This document shows, one piece after another, positions 1 through 13,600 of a stretch of DNA of 64,000 nucleotides. The stretch is from Planococcus citri (lineage: Eukaryota; Arthropoda; Insecta; Hemiptera; Pseudococcidae). Position 1 is the first letter of the stretch; the number at the start of each line of letters is the position of its first letter. A program made the translations under genes and the position numbers. The DNA is taken from contig NC_088679.1 of NCBI RefSeq assembly GCF_950023065.1, positions 78,182,001 to 78,246,000 of the forward strand, read 5' to 3'. The notes under the pieces were generated by a model. It worked only from the letters and a program-made list of their open reading frames with translations. It had not been told where the DNA came from and made no database searches.

Positions 1-1353
1 AGGGGGAGAGGAAGGGAGTATAAAAAATCCTGCCAACAATTATAAGAATTGATTTTGACAGACTGAATCCGAAATCCATTTTCCAGAAAATTTTCAGTAG
101 GATACTCAAAATTAAAATTTTCAATATTTTGACTTCTTTTTCCTGAAATTTAAAAAATCTGGTTGAAAAATAACTAAAGGTATAAAGCTGAATTTTGTTG
201 GATCGGTGAATTTTCAAATTGACCAATAATTCAGAAGTAGATAGAGATTAAATTCTCAGCATGACAAATGAATTTTTACACCTTCAGTAAGATTTTAAAA
301 ATGCTAAAAATTCCAGATTGCCTATTCACTTTTTTTTTTTTTTTTTTTTTTTTTTGGAATCCGTTTAACCAAAGTCATACTTTGAAAGGTGGGGCTGGAA
401 TTCACTAGAACAACATATTTTCGGGTTAAACACTTTGAAAGCAGGTAATAATTAAATTTAATAAATCTATAATTATATTTTTGATGCCTAAAATTCTGAT
501 TTTGAAAATAATGGGAAAAAACCTAAATGTAGCAGAAGATTTTAGATCAACTGGAAATGGTAAAATTTGATTTTGGCAGGTCAATTTTACATAAACTTTT
601 GCAAAAAAATCACCTAAGTATAAAAAATTTGATAGCCTTATTAAAAAAAAAAAAAAAGGAAAAATAAAACCAATCTATCTCGAATTTCAAGACTTTTTCC
701 TCTCAAATTCTCAGAGATTTAGCTCCCCTCCCCTCCCCTCTCCTCTAGAATCACTTGCATATTTTTTAGGTCAAAAAAAATATATCGTAGCGTATCTATT
801 CTTGAAAATAAAAAATTTTCCTACGAAAATTACTCTTGAGAAGGGAAATAAGCATTTTACTGCCGATACGAAACGATGAAGCAAAAATAGCAAAATGTTT
901 AAAAAATTATTTTCATGAAAAAAAAAACAGAAAACGTGCAAAACTTTCAACGTTTTTTTTTTTTGTGAAATTTTTTCATTATTGATAAGTATTTTTAAAA
1001 GACGTTCTTAAACCAATTCTTTGATTTTTTTTTTGAGATGATTTTTGTGTTTTAAATGATTCCTGAGTAGATATCTTGATTTTTTTATCGTTTCTTGATC
1101 CGAAATGTAATTTATAGACCTTTTCTCGACGCCACCAAAACCAAAAAAATATTGAAACACGTTTTTTACAGGAGGGTAAAACCTCTTGAAATTAGAAGGG
1201 CAACAGCATAATTAATTCTAAAAATTGTCTAAAAATCCAAAATTTTGACATAAAATTGATACTATGTTCCTGAAAAAAATTACAGCCCCTTGAGTTCAAT
1301 TTTTCGATTCTAAACGAATTTTTTTCCTGATAAGTTGAAAATAAAATACCCAC
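1..1353. other. CPT1 intron sequence, no gene seen
   Basis: AT-rich intron with T and A homopolymer runs (for example 332-355 and 642-656). I looked on the minus strand for the missing CPT1 C-terminus and found nothing resembling it. Confidence 0.6.
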
Positions 1354-1503
1354 GTTTAAAAATGGCGAATCCACTTCCAAATATTTCGATACGACGTATA
1401 AACAGAACAAATGTCTGTCAATTCCTCTTCCCACCATCGCATCTTGATATCCACGTTGATGGATTTCACAAGCTTTCTTCAATAAGGTAATTCTTTCTTC
1501 AGT
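1354..1503 (-). CDS. CPT1: CPT1 coding exon 15 (residues 632-681; last exon in window)
   Basis: It encodes TEERITLLKKACEIHQRGYQ, then GRGIDRHLFCLYVVSKYLEV and DSPFLN. The GIDRHLFCLY block is invariant in CPT1. The donor is AAC|GTGGGT at 1353. No exon continuing this sequence was found between here and coordinate 1, so the rest of the C-terminus lies outside the window. Confidence 0.95.
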
Positions 1504-4500
1504 CTGCATATAAGAAAATGAAACCAAATGAAATTAAATACACATCTCGACTAAAAAAATTGTCAGGGTGAACATTTCAAAACATTTCTAAGATTTCATA
1601 CCGTAGCATTAGGATCTTGCATAGCTTTAACCCAAGCAGACGATTCAACCGTACAAGGTCTAACAGTTTCCGTTCTTCCTTCACGATATAATCGAGTCAT
1701 TGAAGCTTCATACGTCAAACTGAATTTTCCGAAATCCTATTCAAAAACATTTAAGTACCATAAATCACCATAATAAGTACATAAGTATGCAATACAAAGT
1801 GCAAACTTTTTTTTTTCAAATAATATTCAGAATGATTTCTTTTCGAAATTCCACACTTACCCTATAATAGGCTAATTGCAACGCCATCTGTATATACGCA
1901 TCCGGACTAACGCGGCAAGTTTTCATGAATCCTTTGCCGTAAGCTTTGTGCATCAAAATACGTAAATCCAAATCATTCAACAAGGTGTACGCTGTCTGAA
2001 AAAGTTCAAATCAAAACACCCAATTTAACTCAATATTCATCAAAATTATTAAAAAAAAAAAAAAAAAAAACAAAGAGATAGTCCAGTCTTTTTCTGAAGT
2101 TTTCAGATCAATTTTCCAAATCTTTCAAACATCACCAACGCACAAAATATTTTTTTAATGCAAAAATGAACTAATTTAGAGAGATTGGGAGGAACGAGAA
2201 AATTTGTCAATCACAATGGAACCATCCTAACTTGCACAACATTTTTGGACTGGACGGAAAGAGATCGAAAAAGGACCCCGAATACACCACCAGCAAAAAT
2301 TTGATCAACTGAAATTCATTTTTTGACTTTTGGTAAATTTTTAAAAATAAAATTTTTTGGCCCATTCCTCAAAAAAATTCAAAATTTAATCAAATTGACA
2401 TAAAAGGCTGGAATTTGATTTGTATACCCTATTTTTGACTTTTCTAGTCAATTGGTAGTAATTTTGAACAATTCTCGAGCCTTGAACACATTTTTGGATT
2501 CTCCAGTTATCAAAAAATTCTTTAAACATAGTGAAAATAAAATTCAGCATCTATAAATTTTATGTTTTTCCCATTATGCGGTCAAAACCAATGAATTTTT
2601 CATTTTTTTTTTTTTTTTTTTTTTTTTTTCAAAATGATTGTTACAGAATGGAAAAATTTTCCAACTTCCCCAGATTTTTCAGCGACTGAACACTCTGCAA
2701 AAAAAAAAAAAAATCATCTGTCTAATTAATAATTACCTTATACGATTTCTCAATAGCGTCGATCGCAGGTTCGGGTAAATCCCATTGTAAACGAATCGGT
2801 TTCGGTGGTTTAAATTCTGGGATTCCTTTCGTATGACCATCTTGGTCGTATCTAAAGTTTCGCAAATATTAATCGAGAAAAAAAAACGAATTAAAAATTG
2901 AACAAATCGCTAAATCAACGTATAAGTAACTAATAGATATGAAAAAAGAAAGGTAAATTTTACGAGCACATGTTTTTACGCTTCACTCGTATTAGTAAAA
3001 ATAATGTATGTACATTTCGCATTAATGAAGCTAAAGATACCTTACCCAAAATTCGTACAGGAGGTGCTAGAAATGAAGCACTTCGTAATTAATTTTTTGC
3101 ACAATTTGAATTATTAGGGAATTTTTCCATCAGAAATTAATTTAGGAAAAAAAACACCAACAAACGTACGTGTATTTGGTACGAGAAGCATTAATTGTAA
3201 ACTTTGAAGCTTTTACCTGACTAATTTTAATCATAAAAATTTTCATATTTGAATTAATACAGCAGAAGGACAAACACAATAAAGCAAAAGTAGTGTTAGA
3301 TCATTAAAAAAAAAAAAAAAAAAAAAAAAATATTACAAGTAGGTAGCTACCAAAATATATAAATTGAAAATAAAATGTATATTATAGTCCGGCATACGAC
3401 AATAATATGGATAATTGCAGCTCACCCCCTCCCCGAGCCCCTCCAAAAACGTTTCTATTAAAGGGGATATTCTGAGGAACAGACCAAAAATGAGAAAAAA
3501 AAATCAAAATTTTATCAAATTGACATAGAAACCTGGAATTTGAGATATGCCCTATTTTCAACCTACCAAATCGATTGGAAACGATTTCAACCCGTTTTGA
3601 GCAGTTCTGGAGCCTCCAGTAGATTTTTGAAACTTGAAATTACCACAAAATTTCATCAAATTAAATTGGAAATCCTAAATTCAAGCTGCACTTCAACTTA
3701 AACACGTTGTCAAGTCGACTACTGACGAGTTCGAGTCATTTTGGAGCCTCCAGCGACTTTTTGAAAATTCTTGAAGTCTCCAGTATAGGTTTATGAAAGT
3801 TGAAATTTCATCAAATGGAGTTGGAAAACGCAAATTAATTCTGCAAGCTAATTTCAATACGCTTTGAAGTCGATTGCAGTTAAATTTGAAGTCGTTTTGG
3901 AGCCTCCAGTAAAATTTTTTAAAACTTGAAACTTCAACGAAATTTCATCAAATTTTTGTATCATTTTTGAAAAAAATTTACAGAGTGAATTTCGGCTTTC
4001 TGACTCAGTTGGTGAAATTCTGTGAAATTTCCAGTTTCAAAATCTGCTGGAGGCTGTATAGGAATTTTCAAAAAGTGGCTGGAGGCTCCAAAATGACTCG
4101 AACCCACCAGTGGTCGACTTTACAGCGTGTTTAAATTGGAGCTCAGAGTATATTTCAGATTTCCAACTCAGTTTGATTAAAATTTAATGGAAATTTCGAG
4201 CATTGATAATCTGCTGGAGGCTCCAAAACGACTTGAAATCCACCTGCAGTCGACTTCATAGCATATTGAACTCAGCTTACAGAATGAATTTCCATTTTCC
4301 AACTTCATTTGATGAAATTTTGTGGAAATTTCAACTTTCGAAAACTTACTGGAGGCTCCAAGAATTTTCAAAAAGTCGCTGGAGGCTCCAAAATGACTTG
4401 AACGCACCAGCAGTCGACTTGTTATCGTGTTTAAGTTGGAGTACAGCGTGAATGTCGGATTTAATACTTCACTTGATAAAATTTTGTTCAAATTTCAAAA

Positions 4501-7500
4501 ATTTGCTGGAGACTCCAGAACTGCTCAAAACACTTTGAAACCGTTTCTAATCGATTTGGCTGGTCGAAAATAGGGCATATCTCAAATTTCAGCATTATAG
4601 GTCAATTTGATAAAATTTTGATTTTTTTATCATTTTTGGTCTAAATTTGATTTTAAAAAATTCACCAAAAATCATAAAATGAACTTCAGCATTTGAAATT
4701 TTGGTTGGTGATGGATTTTTCCATGTTCTTCCGATCTAGCTTCGTCCTTCAAAAAATTTCGTTCGGAGTCCTATTTTGAAAAGCAAAATGTGCGATTTCA
4801 GCTGACCTGTCAATCAAAATGGCCGCCATTTTGTTTGTAAGACCATTTTTTTTTTGGCAAATTTGCTTTAAAATGCTCTTCAGGACGTCTCCTTTGAAAA
4901 AAGGTTGTCGTAGAGGGTCGATGGGTGGGGGGGGTGAAATTATTTATACATTCATATGCCGGACTATTATAAAAGAGATCCGTATCAATAATTCGATCTG
5001 CATTTCAGAAAAAAAATCGAAAACTTTTTGCGAATTTTTACCAAGAAATGCATCAACATCTAGGGCCATTTATTTTTACAAATTCAGAAGATATCAACGG
5101 ATAAAACCAGATTGAAAATTAATTCGTCCAATTCTCGTAATTTCGTTCCAATTGATTTACACTTGAATGAGAAAATAGTACCTAACCGAAAAAAACACAC
5201 GCACACAAAAAGTACCCTACCCAAAGGCCCATACCAAACGCACGTACGTTACTTTGGCCAATATAGCACATCACTTCGCGTGCATTAAACATCAACGAGT
5301 GACGAGTGAAGATTAAATCAGAGAATTTTGTTAAAAAGGCGCGAATTTATGTGAATTGAACTTGTGCACGCGTTTAATTTTATTGTACTAAGTAATCGTA
5401 TTAATCAATCTATCGTACATCGTAGCAGGTAAACTAAGTGTACCTAGCTACCAAAATGAAAAAGCATATTTAAATTAATCTACGATAAAAAGTAACTGAC
5501 CCTCTGTCCAGTTCAAGCCCAATGATATACTCCCACATATGTCCAACAACCGGAGCATCTGCCCTGTTTATTCCACACACCAAAGAAATGTACAAAATGA
5601 TTAAAAATACGTGAAATTACGTACGATATGTACACCTTCACCTTGTATCGTGAGTACATAAAAATGATAATAAATACTAAATAAACCTATTTATAATACA
5701 AATTAATACATATTTATCCGAGTACAGATAAATACCTACCACCTAAACCTACTAAATATATGTAATACTGATGAACCTTATTCCTCTGCGAGTATATTTT
5801 ACGCCGTCCTTCTCTAAAAAGGCTGACAAAATAATTACAAACTGATCAAACAGTTTTAAAACACATATCATTGAAAAAAAATCTCAAGTACCTACGATTT
5901 AATAAAATCGCCATAAAATTTGGCACAACCTAGTCTATAAAATTTCGTCAGCCTTCTCCAAGGACACACTTCCTGCAAAACTTGCGGTTTTTTTACAACA
6001 ACACAAGAATACCACATTTTTAACGAAGCTATCAACAGGTGTGTATTTTACATTAGTGTGCTATAATATTATTACCTTTATTGTTACTCGCTGCCGATGC
6101 CAGTTAAAAGTGAATTATTTACACGAGGGTGTATGCATAGTCTACCTATGCAAGTGGAAGGTAGACTCACAACACCCCTTTTTCTTATCGCTCCGTTGAT
6201 CGTACTCGAGTCGAATATGTATGCAGCGTGGCATAAGATTTGAAAACTTCACAAATACATGTAGAAGGCTTTTAAGGCTCGGATAAGAACGACGATTGGC
6301 TGAACAACTGAACCATCCTCTTTAATAAGGCACATCTACAGTACATAATAATTTTACACTCGGAATGTCAGATTTTTGAATTGATTTGAACGCTTTTTTT
6401 TAGAGATAGAAGTGATAGAACTACAATTTCTGAATCACAAATTGAGCAGAGGTGGAGGTAACTAATTCTACGATTAAAAATTAGATACGATTGTATGTAA
6501 GAAGGCAATCAAAATGATGAATTTTAGAATCTTGAGATGAATTTTGAAAGAATCCCCTCCCTTCTCCCTTCCATCATACAAAATTTCACGATAGTTAATG
6601 ACGATGACCCAACCCTCAACCCTCGTACATTTTTTCAAAATACCATTCATTTTTGTTTCTAACCTAAAAAAAGGTTATTTACAAATTCAAAAATTATAAA
6701 ATGCCACATTTTGGAAACAGCCTCGAAAGAAAAATACCCGGAAATCAATCAATAGGAAATCACAAGAGACCAAATCAAGACCACGAAGTAGATTACAAAT
6801 AATAAAAATAAAGTGGAATTCAACAAAAAAAAAACACAAAAATCGACTTTGAACCTCGAAGACAAAATCCAAAAACCTGTAGAATAATCAGACACACTCG
6901 AGACACCAACAATATCCTGAAAAACGATGCAAGAAAAATGACTTCGCCTTTCCTGTTCAAAAATACACCTGAAACGAACTCCAATCAATTATCAACTCCG
7001 ATGATAACAAAGGTGGAAAATGATCGAATAAAGTTACCCAATTAACAATCGAAATTCCAAACAATGGACACACTTTCAATTTCAACGACCTATTTACAAT
7101 CATGAAGTACATTTCAACAAGTCCTGACCTATGTCTCTTAATTTATTCGCTAAAAGGAAAACGTAAGTTGGAGTGATTCCCAAAATACGAGTACCAAATC
7201 ATTATTTCTCCAATTTACTCAGAAGATGACTTTTCCAAATACAAAATATTCGATCTTCTAATGATCTGAAATAGTTTATAAAATAATCTAAAATTAAATG
7301 TGAACTTCTAAAGCTATAAATTTGCCAGCAAAATTGTTGCCAAATATTTGCAAAATTCAGTTTGAGGGATTTTCTGTAAAAAAACAACTTGAAAATAGGT
7401 TTACAATTAAAAAAATAATAAAAAACAAGCTATCGAAAAATTGGAAAATTATTTAAAAGCCGACATATTATTTAAAACAACACCAGTAAAAAATTTTTCA

Positions 7501-7602
7501 TTTTAGTTTTTGTATTTCAACAATCCCTCCTCTCTTCCTTCACCTCATAGTGAAAAAATTGCTAATAAAAACCAATCCAATCAATTTTAATGCAAAGTTG
7601 AC

Positions 7603-7633
<31 letters not shown>

Positions 7634-10600
7634 GAAAACTGTTTCAAAAGGCACGAAAATGCAACTTCTTGCAGCTGTAGAGGGGTGGAGAGTGGTTGAA
7701 AGGTCGAAATCCCCAAAAAAATCACATCTAGCACATCTTCAAAATGTACATGTCTAATTTCAGCATCCCAGGTCAATTTTTTTAAAAAGAGGGAAGCACA
7801 GCGACCACACAAAACCAAAAATCATTTTTAAAAAAAGCAAAAATACATTTCTTGCAGCTTTGAGGAAGTGGAGAGGAGCTGAAAAGTCGACACCCCCAAA
7901 AAATACATTCAGAACACTTTGTAAAAATGCAGATGTCAAATTTTAATTCCTTAAATTAACTTTTTAGGGCCTCCAGTGCTGACCCAAAATCCAAACGGAG
8001 TTCAAAAAGGGCACGAAAATTTGTTTTTTTGTAATTAAAAAGGAACAAAGAGGGATTGGAAAGTCAGACCACACAAAAGGCACATTTAGAAGCTGTTCTG
8101 AGTCAATTTTCTGTCTTCGGGTCAAGTTTTACAAGATTTTCGAAAGTCAAAACAACACAAAAAAAATCTTTGTTCTCCTAATTGCTTCAAGATGTTAATT
8201 TTTCAATATACCACTCAACTTTTGAATTTATTTCAGTTGATAGCAACTTGTCTTAGACTAATTTTCACCCCCTCCACCTCTCCCGGAAATTTGGATGCAC
8301 GAAAATTTTAGGTCAAGGTCAAGGTCAACTCCACTACTGTAGTGAGTAAAATTAACTTGAAATTCAAAACGTAAAAAAATCAATTTTTTGATTTTATTCG
8401 AGAATTTTTTATTATTTTGGTTTTTTTTTACTAAATTTACGAAAATTTCAATAAATTTCATTTCAAAATGATCATTTTTTTTAACCAAAATTAACTTGAA
8501 ATTTAAAACGTGAGAAAATCAATTTGTTGATTTCATTTTAATTCGTTTTTTCTACTTATCAATTTGATGGAAATTTACCCTACATTTTTTTACATTTTGA
8601 AGATCGATGAAAATGGATTTTTGGATTCTGACTCCCCCCCCCCTTTTGTTCTAACCTTCAAAACATTTGTTGATCATTTCAAATTATTATTTTTAACCAA
8701 AATTAACTTGAAATTCAAAACGTAAAAAAATCAATTTTTTGATTTTATTCAAGAATTTTATTAGTAAGTACTTCTTTTATTATTTTGTTTTTTTTTTTTT
8801 TACTAACTTTACGAAAATTTCAATAAACTTCATTTCAAATAATCATTTTAACAAAAATTAAATTGAAATTTAAAACGTAAAAAAAATAATTTTTTCAAAA
8901 AAAGTCAATTTGTTGATTTTATTTTTATTCGTTTTTTTTTACTTATCAATTTGATGGAAATTTACCCTACATTTTTTTACATTTTGAAGATCGATTAAAA
9001 TGGATTCCCCCCCCCCCTTGTTCTAACCTTCAAACATTTATATGGAGTTCAAGTTGGGTTTAGACAAACAAATTAAAATGAAACACAGAACCGAAAAACT
9101 TGAAGAAATGAAATATAAAAGAGCATTAGGTATTTAGTTACAAAAACAGAAAAAAATATGAAAAGTTCATAATTTCGTAAAATTGTACAGTCAGCACGAA
9201 AATTAGCAAAAAATTGACACAATTATTCCAAGAGAAAAAAAAACCAAAAAAAATGATACAATTTTTCAAGTTTTAAAAAAAAAATCTTATTAAAATGAGA
9301 TTTGATTTTAGTCTTCAATTTAAACTATTTTGAGCATTTCTTCAATTTTTAAAACAACAAAAAAAATTAAGAATAAAAATGTTTAAAAAATAGAAGTTTT
9401 CATCAAAAAACACCTTTTTTTGTTCATTTTTTCATTTTTTTTTCAAATTTTTAATGCTCAAGTATTTTTATGAATTTAAGATACTTAACTTTTTCCAATT
9501 TTTTCAAAAAAATTGAAAAAAAATGTTTTTTAGCATCCTCAAGTTTTCTTATGGTGAACTTCGAATAAAAAATATGGGAGAGGTAAGGAGATGCAGTGAC
9601 AAAAAATCACAATTAAAATTCTCTTATCAAAACAATTTTCATTGACATTTTTTTTTTTTTTTTTTTTGGAAATTAAGGTAAAAATTTCTGGAAGAAAACT
9701 TAAAAATAGCTCAAAACAATAAAATTTTAAAGACTTGATTCAATTTAAAAATTTTTAAAATTAAATTCAACCCACTAAAATTATTAAAATTTTACCTATT
9801 TTAGATACACGATCAACATCCAATTCTGGATCCCCAAAACGAATCAATCATTTTACTAATCGACTCAGCGTGAAAATCAAAATACATAAATCCTAGTCAG
9901 GACTTGTGAACATACACTTTTTCCTCAAAAAAAAGAAAAATCCTAAAACAATACACAAAATGATTAGCTCAACGATCGAATAAACTCTAGAAAGAAAATG
10001 AACCCAACTCTAAAGTATAACATCCATCAAAACTAACCAACTCCAAGAGAGAAAAAAAAACATCAACAACATTTTCTACATCTAGAATAACAAATACAAT
10101 AATAAACTAAATAAAATACAATTCAAGTACTCGATAAAAACACTATAAAATCGTTCAACTTCGAATACGATCAACGCAAAATGAGACAATTCGTTACAAT
10201 AATATAAAGCAATCGGTGAATTGTACGTAAGTAAATGTGGATGGGAAATGTGCACAAGACCGGAATACTGATACCAAAATTCCCGAACCGAACCCATCCA
10301 ACGACAACATAAGTCATAACACCCACAACCACTTGGACGCGGTACCCTGAGCTCTGAGCTCAGCTCGAAGTACTTATAAAAGAGCGTGTACCGAAGCAAC
10401 GACCTTTATACAAACCCCCGAGAAAAGCGTAAACAAGAAACTCGTCGGACGAATGGAGAAAAGAAGAAAGAAAGAGAGAGAGAATTACAATAGAGGTGTT
10501 TACTTATCAAAATCGCCTTCTTCCATGATAAGAGTTTCCCATAAATGAGACAATACGGCAGCATCTGCCCTATAAAACATTATTCGTTCGGTCAAATTTC

Positions 10601-13600
10601 ATAAATGGTGGATCCGTTCGTTCCGGTAATTTCGATCGCGATTATCGCATTAACAATTAATCGTAATACGCGATAGCGAAATAAAAATATTAATAAACTA
10701 ATTAATCGACTAGCTAGATAGCGAATTGCGTAAATTTAAAATAAATAAAATATTCGTAATTAGATTATCTACGCAAAAAAAAAGTGCATTAACGTCACCG
10801 AAGATTTCGGTACAAAAATACGATTTTTCATCAACGTTTCCGGTTTATTACTTACCAAGAATGTTCGGCGTTAAAACCAATCTGAAATGAGAAAATGGCA
10901 ATTAATAAAATGAATCGACTTCGAACACGGTAATTTGGTATTTTTAAAAATAACTCGGCGAAAAATAATATGTAATTACCCTTCCGTTAGTGCCGATGCA
11001 AAGTGTGAAAGATTTATCGAACCAACGATTATAACCATTTCCGTGAAGTAAGATTCGTCCATATTGGTCCAATTTACTAGGATCAGACTAAAAAAAAAAT
11101 CAAAACGAGATTAAATATCGCAATCGTTCGTTCTAAACTCACTGGAATATAATTTAGAAAACTGTTTACTTCGCTATATTCGTAAGGAATATCGTCAAGA
11201 GCGATAACAAAAGCTGCTTTTTCAATAGCATCCAACGACTGTCGATTTGTGCCTTTGAAAAAGTATGTTTTTCTAATTTCAGCCCATTCGGTCCGGTTAC
11301 CGGCAGTCAAAGCGGCTAATTTCTCTTCACCGATGGCCGGAGGCGATGTATCGTCCAATATATTTTGTATTTGACTGAAACGAATAAGATAAGTTACAGA
11401 AATATTTTCAAGCAGAGGAGTTTTTTTCCTTTCGAGAAAATATGGGAAAAGGAAAATCTTACGCTTCGATTTCGCAAGGTTGTAAAATTCTATTACGATG
11501 GTAAATGATAACTTTGTAGTAACGTCCTCGATGGTAGACTGCAATATGCTTCGAATCGTTGTAATGAACAATTTTATCCGATTCGGTTCCGGGTACACGA
11601 GTTGTGTTGAACATACGTTCGTATTGCCACGAACAAAGCGGTACTAAACCTTGGATTAAGATCTATAAAACAGAAGAAAAAAATTTCTTAGTTGGAAAAT
11701 GCAGTCATTGGAAAGCCAACGTTTTTGTGACCTTGGAAAAAAAATTTAAAATTTAAACTCGAAACTTGTTCCAAGTGGTTGAGTACAGAAAATGAAAAAA
11801 TTCAGATAATTTGAGGCGAAGATTTTACAAAAAGGAGAACTGGAAAGGGGAGGGTGTTTCATCAATTTTTATTTCGTTACGGAATTTCTAAAGCAAAACA
11901 GAAATACTTAAACTTTCGATTTTTGAAATAAAAATTCAAAATTTTTACCCAAAATTTACAAAGTTGGAAAATACAAGCGATATAAAATTTTATCCATTGA
12001 AAATCATTTAAAAATATTTTTACTGTAGTTTGAAATGAAAAATTGAATTTTTGTTCTCATATTCTCTAAAAAAAAAAAAAAAACGTGAATTCTGCTTCTG
12101 ACCATTTTTTTTTTCAAATTAAATTGAATGTGAAATTTTGAAGGACAGATCATTTTTCAAAGAAACATTTGATGAAGAAAACTAATGTCAAGTTTGAAAA
12201 AAAAGTCACAAGAGAAAAACAAGTAAGAATCAAAAATGATAAAAAGGGCTCAAACCAGAAGCACAATTTTGAAAATTGTCAACCAATTGATCCTTCTCAT
12301 TTTTTCCTCCCTCCCCTCAAGAAAATCATCTTTCATCAAAATTGAATAAACATTTCGATGTTCAGAAAATCGGAGAGAAATAATGCAGTGATTCTAAAAA
12401 TTTTCAAAACTCAACTTATAGAGCTCCAATAAGAGGCTTATAAGCCGGATTTTCAAAAAAGATGTTATAAAATGCAACAAGTTAAAAAAGTGGAGCAAAA
12501 TGAAAAAGTAGAGGAAAGGAGTGCAGGGAAGGGGTAAAAAATCTAATATCTTCAACGACTTTGAATGCAAAATACATCATTAGGTACAAAATTATCAACC
12601 CAATTTTTTTTTTCAATTTAAAGGTAGCTTTGAAGAATTTTTCAAGTTTCAACTTTTATGGAAGCAGAGATTCAGAGCTTTGAAATTTTGAAAAAATGCA
12701 TATCTCAAAAATTTGGTGCATTTGGATAATTTACTGACGTATTTTAGGAACCACTATAAATGCAGTTTTTCTTGGGGTTTCGGTTTTTCAATTTCGAATA
12801 ATTGATCGAGTTTCTACTTCTTTTTTCTTGGAGGGAGAGAGGGAGGGAGAAGCGAGGGAGGGAGAGTAAAATCCTCTACAAATCTTAAAAATGTGAAACG
12901 TTTGCAAAAAATCCTTAAAAAATCCTAAAAAAATTCGCATCATCTCGAAAATTTGATACTTCTACTTACGTATTTGAGTAGATCAATTACATACGCAATT
13001 TCGGAATCACTGAATGCAGTTTTCTAGAATTTTTGTAAGTCGTTTCGTACTTTTTTCAAATTTTTAGAGAGTTAAGAGTTACCATTTAGAAATTCGAAAA
13101 AATTCGCCTAGTTTGATACTATTTTAAAGGGGAGGGGGGGGGAGGGTCAAAAAATTCAAAATGAATAAAAATCACCTACAGCTTTCAAAAAATTATTTTA
13201 AAAATTTGAAAAAAATCCAAAAAAACTCGCATATTTCGAAAATTTGATACTTTTGAGTAAATCAATCCGTTCCCGTACTTTTGGAACCACTGAATGCAGT
13301 TTTCTAGAATTTTTGTGATCGGTTTTTCGTATTTTTTCAACTTTTTAGAGAGTAAGAGTCGCCGTTTCAAAAATCAAAAAAATTGGTCTAGTTTGATACT
13401 ATTTTTCAAAGAGGGGAGGGGGGAGGAGTTGAAAATAGATAAAACCAACTCTCCATGCAGTTCTCAAAATTATAAAAAAGATTGAAAAAAACTTAAAAAA
13501 ATTACATCTTGCAAATTTGAAACATTTGGGTAAATTAATAACGTAATTTTGGAACCACTGAATGCATTTTTCGTTGGTTTTTATGTTTCCAAATTTTTGC

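Noticed and set aside
11083..11598. 171-codon minus-strand open frame as a separate gene
   Set aside because: It is CPT1 exon 8 plus read-through of the introns on both sides; the start Met lies in exon 7 in another frame.
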